A stretch of 64,000 bases of DNA from Pelomyxa schiedti. Taxonomy: Eukaryota > Evosea > Pelobiontida > Pelomyxidae. Every line of letters starts with the position of its first letter. The first letter of the stretch is position 1. The position numbers were made by a program, and so were the translations under genes. Under the pieces are notes generated by a model. The model did not search any database. It had not been told where the DNA came from and worked only from the letters and a program-made list of their open reading frames with translations. Shown in pieces: positions 35,102 through 47,100 of the stretch. The stretch lies in the NCBI GenBank assembly GCA_020536535.1, contig JAHLWZ010000225.1:1-64000 (forward strand), in the 5' to 3' direction.

Positions 35102-36481
35102 ATGCAACTGATCGAGCGTGCCACAATTCGGGGGGATCAGCAGTTTGTTGCGCTTGCTGTGGGGAAGTGGTCGCCGCGGTGCGGGGAGCATAGCGCAGCG
35201 AGGCTCCTGACCCACCACGTCCTGGTGGAGCAGCTCGGCAAGGAGTGGATCGCGGGGGCCGCCCGCTGCTGCGTCGCGTGGTGGCACAACTACGCCAAGG
35301 GGGGCACCGCCACGGTCGCGGCGGTGCGGGTCTCCCACACCCTCGGCGTCGTCGGCGCCCCGCTGCTCCGCGACCTCGCCCCCTGCCTCGGCGGCTCCCG
35401 CCTCGCCCTCGAGTGCTGGGTGACGGGCGGGGGCGGGGGCCTCGGCGGGGGGCCCCAGGGCGGCGGGCGCCTGCGGGCGGTGGCCGCGGCCGCCGAGGAC
35501 ATGCACTTGATGGACGTGGAGTCCGGGCGGCTGCTTGCCACTCTTGTGGGGAGGGGCAGGGGCTCGGTGGTGGCGAACAACAGGTGGGTGGTGCAGTGCT
35601 TCCCGCCGAGCTTCAGCGACGATAGGAGCCCGGACAACAATCTGAGAATATGGAAGCTACCCACGGCTCATTCTTGCTCATGTTCATCGTCATCGTCATC
35701 TTCTTCTTCGTCGTCGTCAACATCAACATCAGAAACTACTGCAGATAGTAGTAGCGTGCTGGTAGCAAAGATGGCGTCTGTCGACCCTGAAACACTGAGA
35801 ATTACGGCGAGTTGGATGAAGTTCGGCCACAGATACACTGCGTCATGCAATTGTGAGGATGGTCCTTGCGATGAGCTTCTGGTGTTTGGAATAACCCGCC
35901 TAGCCAGCCTAACATACCCCATCACATTTGGAGTCCTGCTGGATATAAACATAGCCAAGACGTATGCAAGTGGCGTTGCTGTTGTGAAGGAGGTTGCGAG
36001 GTACCCCCTGCCCAGGTGGCCCTCTGTTGTGCAAAACGTGTTCTGTGATGAAGACGGAGTAAGGGATGTTATCTGCATCAACAACTCTGATGAGGGCACA
36101 CTGCTGATGGACCCACAGGGCGTAACAACCACACTCCCTTGTCCTGGTACTTGTCTGGCTGCCGTTGATGACCGCCACTTGTTTTACAAATCCAAGTCGA
36201 CTACTCCCAATACAATCCGGGGTACTGGTTATTCTTCAACTTCTTCTTGCTTCATATACAACACTGTGCAACCACACAGAACCCCAGTGTGTGTGCAGGT
36301 TCCGCATACCACCCTCCCTATACTCTCTTCCTCCGGAATTTTTATGCTCTCCTGTTCAGTAGGAGACAAGGAGGAAGCAAACAGATTGGTGATGATGGAT
36401 GCTTTGTCTGGGAGGATATTCCTCCAGACACAGAAATCTCTGACTGCCTCCTTTTTAAACGTGAATTTCCTATGCTTTTAA
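35102..36481 (+). CDS. GC-rich lineage-type protein, possible beta-propeller
   Basis: Intronless, 459 codons. ATG at 35102 chosen because the preceding in-frame codons are AT-rich leader. The first 500 bases are extremely GC-rich and encode Ser-Pro-Arg-Cys-Gly, Cys-Cys-Val-Ala-Trp-Trp and Gly/Ala-rich stretches. The next segment carries a poly-Ser run (about 35,674-35,735) coded by TCA/TCG/TCT. After it the DNA drops to average GC and reads as repeated beta strands with Asn-Leu-Arg-Ile-Trp-Lys-Leu (about 35,638), a WD40-like strand end, and Gly/Asp turns, suggesting a divergent propeller. The abrupt composition shift parallels the ankyrin-like genes in this window. I know of no defined function. 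Confidence 0.75.
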   Translation: MQLIERATIRGDQQFVALAVGKWSPRCGEHSAARLLTHHVLVEQLGKEWIAGAARCCVAWWHNYAKGGTATVAAVRVSHTLGVVGAPLLRDLAPCLGGSRLALECWVTGGGGGLGGGPQGGGRLRAVAAAAEDMHLMDVESGRLLATLVGRGRGSVVANNRWVVQCFPPSFSDDRSPDNNLRIWKLPTAHSCSCSSSSSSSSSSSSTSTSETTADSSSVLVAKMASVDPETLRITASWMKFGHRYTASCNCEDGPCDELLVFGITRLASLTYPITFGVLLDINIAKTYASGVAVVKEVARYPLPRWPSVVQNVFCDEDGVRDVICINNSDEGTLLMDPQGVTTTLPCPGTCLAAVDDRHLFYKSKSTTPNTIRGTGYSSTSSCFIYNTVQPHRTPVCVQVPHTTLPILSSSGIFMLSCSVGDKEEANRLVMMDALSGRIFLQTQKSLTASFLNVNFLCF

Positions 36482-36679
36482 ATCAAACCACTGTAACCCG
36501 TGACTGTCAATTCGCCTATCGACGTTCGGGGAATTCAGCTGAACTCCAAGAAGAGTTCTCACCTTAACTTGGAATTAGGGGAACCGTTTTCAGGCCTTTT
36601 TAAACGCAACCCATCCGGACAACAAACAAAACAACCACTACTTCAACAACAGAGGCGGTTCCCACGACAGTTCGATGCC
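36482..36679. other. Spacer, no supported gene
   Basis: Contains short Gln/Lys-rich frames only. It may be 3' UTR of the preceding gene plus the leader of the next. Confidence 0.4.
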
Positions 36680-37198
36680 CAGCGTCACACATGTGCATGT
36701 GGAGTGGCATAGAGGCTGATTTGGACGCACACCTGGCAGAGTGCCCACATGCCACCGCGAACCCGAAAATCGATTTTCAAGTACCTCCTCGACCAGAACA
36801 GGAAGCTCAAGGAGACGAACGCCAGGCTGGAGGAGCAGAACACCAGGCTTGGCGATCAGATCAGCAAGTCCACGGTCAACCTGCAGTTCATTACTTTGTG
36901 GAGGGAAAGTCCTTTGGATTCTCTCATGTGTGCTGCATCCGCTTGTGCCCAGGTGACACATGTGGCACAGAGCAAAACGACAGAGTTAGCTGGAATTTGG
37001 ATGGAACTGGTGGATACTGCACAGGGTGTAGCTGTGACCAGGAAAGATTTAAAAAACTCATATGTTGGGTTTAAGGGGCTAGAGAGAGTAAAGACTTTCT
37101 TTTTACAAAACTTGTGCCGAAGTAGATCAGATTTGGATAGTGACCACCACTTTGTGGGGTGTGCTGGGGTGTTGATGGTTGTTGTTTTACTTGTGTAG
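36680..37198 (+). CDS. Possible TRAF-zinc-finger / coiled-coil gene fragment
   Basis: One frame at 36,680-36,770 reads Arg-Cys-Pro...Met-Trp-Ser-Gly...Leu-Asp-Ala-His-Leu-Ala-Glu-Cys-Pro, like a TRAF-type zinc finger. From about 36,797 a different frame gives a clear heptad coiled coil (Asn-Arg-Lys-Leu-Lys-Glu-Thr-Asn-Ala-Arg-Leu-Glu-Glu) and continues as helix to a Val-rich end at 37198. The frames are joined exactly if GTACCTCCTCGACCAG (36,781-36,796) is removed. Otherwise the coiled-coil frame could start at its own ATG at 36,749. Two frames remain open downstream to 37,074, so the end is also uncertain. Confidence 0.38.
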
Positions 37199-37518
37199 TA
37201 AGGGAGAAAGAAGCCCGAATACTAAGCACAAGAGTTTATTGTTTATTACTTTGTTGCTTGAGTAACTACAATGACGTTGTTCCTAAAGGCACTAGAATCA
37301 GTTCAAGGTGTCCCCTGAATCTCCCTCCCAGGGTAACAGATTCCCGGTAGTTTTCCCAGACATCCATCAGTGATTAGAACCGGACTTGTAAACCTCGGGG
37401 CAAGGTTTTTGGGTTCTCAGCCAGACCACCTCTAGGCCTTGACAACAACGTTTTTTTTTCTTTATGATGCTTACATTTTATTGGTGACAAACAGGAGGAA
37501 ATTAGACTGCGGGTTGGG
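37199..37518. other. 3'-3' spacer
   Basis: Holds the 3' UTRs of the convergent plus-strand fragment and the minus-strand membrane-protein gene. A minus-strand AATAAA (complement TTTATT at 37,477-37,482) lies 40 bases past the latter's stop and is a likely polyadenylation signal. Confidence 0.5.
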
Positions 37519-38815
37519 TCAGTTGAGAAGGGGTTTTTCTTTCTTCCTTGTGTTTTCCTCAGTAAGAGGTTTCCATGTTGCAAATATGATGAGAACTGCC
37601 GGAACGAGATCAAACATGAATATATAGCAGAACTTGAGGGCGGCAATGGCAGATGACTCTGACTCGTCACCTATAACAAAGGTGATAATTAGAACCAGAA
37701 TTCCTCTAGCTATAAAAACAGAGCTGAAGATGGCTGCTAAGATAATTATCTAAGGTACAGTGAGTGGGGACTATTTTTGCAGTGCAATTGTGGTAACCAC
37801 ATAGTGGATAAGCTTGGGAAGAGGAATACTCACTTGGCGAATGACTTTAGAACGCATTCTGTGCACAGTAGCTCTGTTACGATTGAGGAGGTAACAAAGG
37901 CAGCACCCAAGAATCACATAGCCTGAACGAACAGTTTCAGCCCGTTAATGACAAAAAAAGCAGGTGCGACCTGTGCCCAGAGTAATATCCAAAGTGGAGT
38001 TGAATATTGCTTCAGTGTGATGGTAAATGGTTGTGTGACCCTCATCAATAAACATCAAAAAGCAAAGAAGAAGCCAAATCGAGTACATTATAATATTCAG
38101 TACAATGTGAAGCTACGACTGTGAGTGAAATATATCATTTCTTCATGAAAGGGTTACAAGTAATACCTTGAGAGTGAGTGAACGCTTTTGCTGCTTGGAT
38201 AGAGATGGGACAATGAGCCAGATCCAGAAACAAAAATTCAAAGAATAGGCAGTAAGAAAAATATACCCAGGGAGGCTCTGTATTGCAAAAGGGAATAAAA
38301 AATTTCCCTTATATATTTCAGCATATTATTAGTCCACACCACAAACAAAACACACCGACAGAAGTGTTTGAAGAGGCTTTTGTTCACCCCAACTCAATTC
38401 AAAGTAGTGGTCCGAGTATATTGACATTTCCAAACCACGGCCTTGGGATGAAACATAAACAACTTTTTAAAAGGAGGGTTCTAAAGAGACATACTTAATA
38501 AAGGCAGTGGAATCAGTAAGTGAGTTCCCTTTCTCACTGAAAATCCCGGCGGCGCCGCCTCGAGGAAGAAAACATACACAACTCCTTTTTTTTTTAAAAA
38601 AAAAAGTTACCAGATGAACGGACCAAAAAAAAAGTCACAGTACTGGCAACGGCAAACAAGAACGTGATGTAAAACAGGGCCACGGTCGTCCACAGCATCG
38701 CCAACTCCCACGTCGCTGTAGGTGCGAACGAAAACAACGACGAGTCACTGGTAGAGTTCACTGCTGACGACGACGAGGACAACGCCAACGGTGCCCTCAG
38801 TACCAACCCACACAT
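37519..38815 (-). CDS. Multi-pass membrane protein, TOM1/GPR137-like
   Basis: Start taken at 38815 (Met-Cys-Gly-Leu-Val-Leu); an in-frame upstream Met at 38893 would add 26 residues. About six exons of 60-200 nt encode seven hydrophobic segments separated by short basic loops. Recognisable parts: a Ser/Asn-rich luminal loop then Trp-Glu-Leu-Ala-Met-Leu-Trp; Ile-Trp-Leu-Leu-Leu-Cys-Phe-Leu-Met-Phe-Ile-Asp-Glu-Gly (about 38,040-38,085); Arg-Ala-Thr-Val-His-Arg-Met-Arg-Ser-Lys (about 37,850-37,890); Arg-Gly-Ile-Leu-Val-Leu-Ile; and a final Leu-Val-Pro-Ala-Val-Leu-Ile-Ile-Phe helix with a Glu/Lys tail ending at 37519. Number and arrangement match the THH1/TOM1/TOM3 (DUF1084)-GPR137 group of endolysosomal/tonoplast proteins. 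Similarity is structural rather than motif-based. Confidence 0.62.
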
Positions 38816-38928
38816 CGCGCCGATGCAAAAAAGGTTAATTACAGCGAAATTACGGCGAAAACTTCCCGCTTCGTTTCGGAAAACGAAGATCAATCGAATT
38901 TCGAACCCAAGTTGGGGCCCAAGCTGCC
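38816..38928. promoter_or_regulatory. Compact bidirectional promoter (inferred)
   Basis: Only 113 bp separate the starts of the membrane-protein gene (-) and the TALPID3-like gene (+). If the upstream Met at 38893 is used the gap is 35 bp, which is why I prefer the internal start. Confidence 0.4.
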
Positions 38929-41900
38929 ATGACGAGCAACGGAAACAGCAGGAACAGTAAAGCCAACAACAACAAGAGTAACATTTTCGGGCGCAACGTG
39001 GTTTCTTCTGTGGAGGTTATTCACCAAGTGCTGCTACACAACTTTACATTAAAAATTCCGAAAAGATTACCAGAGCCACACGAAATCCATTGTCTCAACA
39101 CATTCGCGCTGAATGGTATTTCTTTCTTTCTTCTTCTTTTTTTTTTTCTTTTTCGTTTGAAAATCCTCAACTTATGTGCGTGCTAGTGGGTTTGGACCAA
39201 GGCCTGGAACATGCTCTACTTGTAAAGGGGACTCTTCAGATGAGTCTGACAGCTTTCCTATGCCAGCAGAGTCAATAAAAGTAGCCCCTTTAGAATGAAA
39301 TTTTTTTTTTTTTAACTCCCTTGTGCAGAAATTTATACCTAGGCAGACGCAAACACGTGGACCATCATCCAGGATTTCAAGGGTTCCACAGGTGCTAAAC
39401 GCACACGTTGTTAGACATACTCCCACAGATACCACTGAACAGCTACCAGCTCAAAACCAACATCCACAAACGCAACTACCTTCAGGGTGTCAAACACAAC
39501 ACCCCACCCATCCCCAGCAACAGCAAGCACAATCACAGTTGCAATCACAGTCACTCCTACAGAGACGCCCGAAGCAGCAAATAGGGTTACAGGAACAACG
39601 CCAGCAAATACTAGGAATATCGGAAACAATTAAAGATCACATCCAGTCGCAGGCTTGCTCTCTGTCACCCAATGGCAATGCGGCATCTGGTGGAAGTGTA
39701 ACTATCCAGACAGAACCAAGAAAAATTCAAACAGAATGTCTCCCTGCCAGGGAGGTTGTAGATAACCTCAAATTAGTGCCTGGCCGTCAAGTTGGTACTC
39801 TATCTAAAATTCATCAAATCTTTACTCAAGAATGTAAGAAAATATTGTAGAAGGCTCTAAATTGGCGTCACATGTTATGGTAGACACCATTTTTTACACA
39901 AGAATAACCCAACAAACAAAAAAAAAAAGTTGTCCCTCCCTCCTCCTCCTGAAACAGTTTTTGGTGAATCTGTTATGCGACACACACCTGAACCAACTCT
40001 TTCACACACTGAATCAACAGAACCAGCGATACAATCACCCCCAATGTAACCTGTTTCTCTCTCTGTTCATTAAATTTACTTTGCAGAAAGCGGTGTGTGG
40101 TTGTGAAGAAAGTGATCCCCAGTGAGGTGAGAAGTTGAGTTATTGAAATGAATTAACTTGCTTCCCCAACAGAAGAAGGCTCAAGCCACGCCTCCCTCCC
40201 CACCCGTTCTTCCCACAACTCCTTATGTCACAATAATCTCAAAGCAACGGGAAGAACAACAGCAAATTAATGATGCTGCCAATCGATTACTCTCAGATTA
40301 CTTCAAACAGAGTAGAACGGAAAAGGTTTCTCTCAACCCCTCTAGTTCACACTCTAATTTCATTTAGAATAGTTTTAGTACCCCTCTTACTGGTAATATT
40401 TATTGTCCAGTTCCCTTCATCACTGACTATGGCATACAAAAAGGGCAGTTATCTGAAGAGCACGGAGCAATAACAAGCAGTATTGGGGAATTTGACCCCA
40501 CCCCCATCCATCAGCTGATAGCCACATGCCGCAAAGAAAAAAATAAGTTTGACAACGAATGGCTCTCAACAGAGTGTGCAATAGCTGACAGTGTAAGAGC
40601 ATCTGAGATTGAGGAGGTCATTCAAGCAGATGAGCATTTGTGTACTGTGCAGCTTAACATGGAAGTACTGAAAGATAAAGTAAAGCGAGTAGTGGATAGA
40701 GCTGTGAAGACCTGCCAAAATCCACACAGTCCCTTGTTAACAGAACCTCCGCCATTCAAGTATGTATACGGTAGTGTATGATTAATGAACGCTCGCAGGA
40801 TATCCATTTTACCTTCAACTCGCGTTGCAATGTCTTTTGAAACAGATAAACGTCAACCACAAAGTGCTAGAAACATCAAGTCTGTTTCTTTGTCAGTCAA
40901 TTTCCTCCTTACAATATTAGGCTCCATTTCCCTACAGATATTATTCCTAAGTATCAGTAAAGAAACGACAAGTTTTAACCCACCACAGAAAGAATCCTGA
41001 AAAGAAACCTGTTGCAATAAGAGCTAATCGATCACATGTGCGCCACCACCATGTTAGAATGACTAAAACAATTTCAGGTGAAACCTCCTACTGTCTCACG
41101 TGTGTGGGACCACCTGCTAAGTCAAAAGGAATTTATGGATGCACCTAAGAAGCCCAAAGTCCCATTGCCACAATCTCTGACGTCTTTATCTGCATTTCAA
41201 AGACATTACCCTACAATGAGGTTAATTATGTCAAAAATGAAAGACTTAATAATGGAAATTAGAGCTATCAGCAAATCCGATAATGATACTCAAACTCTTC
41301 CTGAGCAGCAGGATGCTTCCACTTCCACTAGTTTAAAACAACCAACCCCACCTATTCCTGAAGAAAGAGATCTTGAGCAAGAACAAGACAATTCTAGAAA
41401 TAGTAAATCCAGCCGAAATACTACAGCAAATGAGAGAGTTACTCCTAACTTTCTCTCCGAAGTACAACAAGCCCTAGATAAATCTCCTGCTAGCGACTCT
41501 GTGACTCGCATTGAACCCCCAGTTGTATTCACTCTTCCAAAGGACACTGAAAAACTTAAAGAAGAAGCTCGTAGAGAGTATCTAAAAATAGTTGGTACGT
41601 TTACTTCTATGTTAATTTCTCTAAGTCTGGTAGACTCCAGGCCAAACCCAAGAAAGCAGGTCTTTATGCAGTTGTATTGACCATATACCAATCCTTGCAC
41701 AGATTCCATTTGTGGAAGGGTTATCCTTGTTTAATGTGTCAGCTGAACCTGACCAAGAAGCTGAGAAGCCTCCCATATCTACTGCCTCAGAACTCCGTTC
41801 TCATGTTACCTTCAAATTCTGAGTTGAAAACTCATCCAAACAAATAGGTTCTCGACCCCCACACAAAGCAGGCAATTGGTGATGAGATAAGAGATGCTTT

Positions 41901-44016
41901 GACACAGAAGAATAATCTGGATGGTACTTTCTTTCTTGAATCTAATAACTTACCATCCTGGATCCCAGACTCAACTCAAACTCGATCACAAACAATGGAA
42001 AAATCAATACTGCCCTCTCCACGCGATAATACTCTACGTGAACGGGAACGACAGCTTGAAGACCTAAACAAACAGCAGCAACAATTATTAGAGCAACAAC
42101 GACTTCAGCTACAACTGATGGAACACCAGGGACAGCAGATGATGCAAGAAAAAATTCAGCAACAGCAGCAACAGCAACTCCAACAACAACACGATATACT
42201 GCAACAGACCCAGCAACGACAACAACAGAGGGAACAGGAACAACAACAAATTCAACAGCAATTGCATCAGCAACAACAGCAATTACAGCAACAGCAACAA
42301 GAATTATTGCAGCAGCAGCTCAAACAGCAACAACAACAGCTCGAAGAACAGCAAAAGCTTATGAAACAACAGCTGCAACAACAATTAGAAGAACAGCAAC
42401 GGCTGCTCCAACACCAATTGCAGCAACAGAATGAACACCTCAAGAATCAATTGCCTCAAGCTCCAGTAAATCAGCAACCCCAAGTACCTTTGCAATTTCA
42501 GACTATTCCCATCCCATATCCAGTACCTTATCCAATCTCACAACCACAACCCCCACAACCTCCACCGCCACCTCCGCCACAAACCCCGCAACCGCCAGCA
42601 CCAACACCAACACCAGTACAGCCGCCGACTCAACCAGCACAGGCGCCTTTGCAACCAACACCTACATCACCAACACCTCACCGAGTATCAACTCCACCCA
42701 CACCAGAAGAGGAAAAAAGCCACGCATCTATCATACTGTAAGGCTACAGTAACTGACTATCTTTACCTCTATTTATTTCTATTAACAGACCATATGACCA
42801 CACACCACCGACAAGTCCTATGCACCCTCTTCCTACAGTAGAGATGACAATCCACTCCACACTCTCTCTCGGGACCCTTTCTGATGGTGAAATTGACGGC
42901 CCTAACCTGGAAAGCTTTATGAGTGATGGAGAGGTAATTATGCTTCCCAGAAAAGGTGTGAAACAAATATTCATTCCTGGTTTTTACCTCTATCAAGGGG
43001 AAATTCCACAGCCGAGTGGGATAGCGGAGGTGTGCCCCCACCGTGATAAAAAGCCTCAAATAACTTTATAACAACAAATACAGCTTTTACACCTGAAAAG
43101 ACCAAATTCTCCAGGCCAACTTACAGTCACTACAAGGTTGCAACAATTCTTCTTCCTTTTCCCACTAATGTGGAGTACGGTTAGTATTCCGGAAACTTCA
43201 CAGCACAGTGATGGTGAAATAAGTGGCACTCTAACCGACCAGAGTCATTTATGTAATGAACCTACCTCTGAAGGAGAAAATTGCCCTGGAACTGAAAACA
43301 TCACTGAACCACCGACTCGGCCGCAACCCGCACCACGGACAGAAGATAACTCCAATACCAGCACAGGAAATGCACAGACCAGTACCGGAAACGAAAATAT
43401 TTCAGCGGCGGCACCCAAAGGTGTTACCACGCCAACAACGGCAGGAACGGCAGGTGCCTTAGTTTTAAGCAGCCGTTCGCAATCTGTCAGGTCATCAGCC
43501 GGTTCCGCTTCCGTTCCAGTCATTGATGTTGATATCGATGACCACACACAGCACACACAGTCAGCAGAATCCAACACACCCAACGGAACCATTATGGCCC
43601 CACAGCCCACAAACAGCAACAACATTGACATTCCTGATGGTGAGGATGATGACTATGGTGATGATAAGGAAGAGGAGGGGAATGTAGATATAGATAAAGA
43701 AGAAGACAAGACACATGAAAGCAGTGGGGTACTACTTGCCACCACGTCCACAGTTGCAACTGAGGGGGATAAAAATAGCAACAACGATGTTCTGGCTTCA
43801 ATAGAAAGAGTTCTATCTTCCCAACCAACAGACAACACTGACAGACCAGATGACGAGGATGATGACAAAGAATCAAAGGTAACATCCAACTATGAACTCA
43901 GCAAAACAACAGGGAAGGAAAAAGCCAGCAGCAGTGGGGGTGCTTCCAGCCTGGATTCACAACAGGACGCACTGTTACAAGCAGAGCACCTTGAACATAG
44001 TGATAGCAGTGAATAA
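38929..44016 (+). CDS. TALPID3-like basal body protein (coiled coil, polyQ)
   Basis: ATG at 38929, stop at 44014-44016; about ten exons. Exon 1 ends at 39115, the next starts at 39187. A GTCAAT...GTGCAG intron (about 39,270-39,328) connects a helical segment to Gln-Lys-Phe-Ile-Pro-Arg-Gln-Thr-Gln. Later exons carry a helical region (40,480-40,760), Val-Ser-Arg-Val-Trp-Asp-His-Leu-Leu (about 41,090), a Gln/Glu coiled coil (42,040-42,450) coded by CAA/CAG repeats, and a Pro-rich segment. A Ser-Thr-Leu-Ser-Leu-Gly-Thr-Leu-Ser-Asp-Gly-Glu-Ile motif (about 42,857-42,895) and Ser-Asp-Gly-Glu-Val-Ile (about 42,923) follow, then an Asp/Glu-rich tail. Animal TALPID3 ends with comparable Ser-Glu-Gly-Glu-Ile and Ser-Glu-Gly-Gln-Val-Ile boxes after a Pro-rich stretch. 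TALPID3 acts in centriole/basal body maturation and ciliogenesis. The match rests on architecture and short motifs. Confidence 0.58.
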
Positions 44017-44122
44017 ATTACCAAAAGAAGTAAGAGGTGTAAAAAAAAAAAACTTTTTGGGTTTTTTTTCCTGTTGGGTGGGGATGTCTCAGAGTAAATA
44101 CAATAGGGAGTATAAAACAAAA

Positions 44123-47100
44123 TCAAACAGAGTCATCAGCAGGACGCTGGAATGAGGTACGGGTGTTGTGAGATAGGCTGTTGCCTGAGGATGTAGTTTT
44201 AGATTGTGTGGTGGTGAGAAGTGTTGCCCATCGTTTGGAATTGTCTTGGAGATTGTGGTGTAGTGTATCGGCGAAGCCCGGAGGCAGAATTTGTGATACG
44301 ACTTCTACAAAGGGTGTTTCAACAAAGTCGATGAATGTGGATTGTGCTTTAGCGATATTCTGTTGTGCATTCAGGATAGAATATCACAAAGGGGGTGGCA
44401 AACTTACTGTTGTTTTCCGATCCATAAAAGGGGAAATAGGCAATCCGTTTTCTCTTTCGTGCTCTCCTTGTTGGAAGAATTCCTTGTTGTGTCAGCCTTT
44501 AGTTTGAAAAAGAATCTGAAAATACATACTTCCATCACACACTCTGCCCAGGTCTGGGCAACAGACCACTTTCTAATTGCATTGCTAATATCGGCTAATT
44601 TTAATAAAATTTTCAGACATAACTCTCGTTCTGCCTAATTTTCTGTTAGGTTTTTGTGAAAACACAGAAATAAACCTGTTTAGTATAGTCTAATTCATGA
44701 GAACTGGCACGAATGGCCTTCAATTGACCTATGATCTCGATGTGCTTAGACATGTCTTGCCAGAAATGAGTTCTAACAAATGATGAGGGGAAGTCAAACC
44801 TGTACTCAAAACCAGAGCCACCACAAGTCGATGGAAATCTTGGATTTGGGCCTGGGTTTAAAGTGACCGGGAGAAAAGTATGGTTAAATGAAACCTTTGG
44901 CCAGGCGGCAAGGAAATTGATTTCTGGACGAGAAAAAAGCAAATTAAATGCTTCAGATACATGCATGCTTTCCAGAATCTACTAGCTCATAAGAATTGAG
45001 ATATTGTGCTAAGTTCATACAGATATGCCATTATACTTAAGGGCAAGAGCATCAAGAGATGCATATAGAAAGCCATTATTCACTCCTGGATGCAAGTAGT
45101 CGTGAATCTAAGAATGGTAAAAAAGAAAAGAAAACAACTGAGGAAGTGGATACAAATGTCGAAAAAATGGCCGCAAGTAACTCTGTGTTGGTGAAGTGGT
45201 GTGGACCCACGGCCTGCAGTAGAGAGTGCATTGCCTGAGCTACATCCACGGCATGTACAGCGGTATGGTAGGGATTTTTCTTGAAGTATCCAGCTTCCAC
45301 TTGTTGAAAATAGGACATAACTTTGTCCAGTTCAAAATGGAAAAAGTCAATGAGTCCATATTCTTTCAGCAAGTGTGTAGCAATGGTAGAAAATACAACA
45401 TTGGTTTGTTGCCCAACAAACATTTTGGCAACATCAAAGTCCCACGAGGAAAAACCACGTGGAAGAGATTCCTCCATGGATGATGTACCGCTGCTCTTCA
45501 TTAATATGGAACAAATCACTAAGTGACGATTACATTGTTGACAGAGGCACCCCGGGACCTGTCGGCTCGGAGGGACCACCAGTCGCTCCCAATAGTGTTG
45601 TTAGTACATAGAGATCTGTCTCTGCATCCAGCTCTGAAAAGGAGAGTGAGTTGCTTTGAGCTCAAAGTTTATGACGTGAAACCTCCTAGTTGCTTTTTTG
45701 ATATGAAATCAGCTTTATATAACTTGTTGCTTGATATAATGCCAACAATTTCCATGATTTTTTTCTTGTGAATTTCTGGGATTTCTAAAAGCTAGTTAGA
45801 CAGGTTTTTGCGTGCTCATAGGAATACTGGAAACTTTGTTGAGTGCCATTAGTTCTTTTATCACGTATTCAGCAGGGGTGCCAAGAAGTGTCCCACTTCC
45901 CCTCTCAAAAAGGTCTACTTTTTCAGCTAGAAGAGAGGCCTTCAGAAAGTTAGATGTTACAACAACGGAATGGTAGTGTGCCTTGTTTTTATATCTCACA
46001 GAAACCACAGTAAGAATTCCTACTACAGCCACCAATACAACCACAAATGCTGCGGGAATGGCAACGACAAGTGGAATAATAGAAGTTGCTGATTTAAAAT
46101 AGGACTCTGGGGTTCCAACACACAAGATCCAGGGCGTGTCGGTGACATTCGTGTATGTGATAACAAAGCGGGTGTCATTAAGACTCAAGGTGACATAACA
46201 AAAAGAACAGTTCAGGTTTGAGAGAATCTAAAAGGGGTACTGAGGAGAGAAAGAGAAAATGAAATTTAAATACATTACTAAAATTGGCTGATGCCTGTGC
46301 AATAGTGTAGGATCTGGAAAGGTTTCGTGCTTCTCCAAAAATAATTGGATAAGCTATTGTGGAGCCAATGACAAAGCCACCATCTGAAAGCATCAAGAAA
46401 GAGAATTGCCCGGAAACTAAGGGGAAAGACTCCAGTATTGTTTCTGTGGATTTCAAAGACATCATCACTAAAGTCCCCATAATGAATGTATTTCCTTCCC
46501 AAATGGGGTATCCAATGCCAACTTCTACGGCTGGTGGAATTCGTTAGTTGAAGAATGAACAAGATGCATATAGATACCTTGAATAAGAGAAGAATAAAGG
46601 GGATCTCCGTAAGAGGCTGTCTCTAATGAATTTTCCTTTGGTGCTACTAATTTCCAAAAGGGGTTTCTCTCCATTCCCAAGTCGGCAATCGTGATACCGT
46701 AGGGTGCAAGAGAACCTGATAAGACAAGTACCCTTCAACAGCAGTTAGTACAATACAAAATTGAAGGGCACTGTGACCTTAGCCATTCTTCTGTACCCAA
46801 AGCCCAAGAGATACTTTCAGGAATGTGAGCGCAGTACGAAGGAGCAAGTATTTCAAGAATACGCGAGAGTGCGAGATATGAAGTAGCATTACAAACGGCC
46901 TCACAGCTAGAACAAACAGTTTGCCCTTAAAAAAAAGGTTCAGCACGAACTGATAAACAATTGGACCCAACCAGGAAAAAATTTGTTGCAATAATCAAGC
47001 CAAGAGGTATTGGAAGGCAGACAAGGACAATAGGGGAAGTTCGAAGGAAGACTAGGAGGTTCTTCGTTATCCACTGTTACTATGAACTAAATTCCATAAG

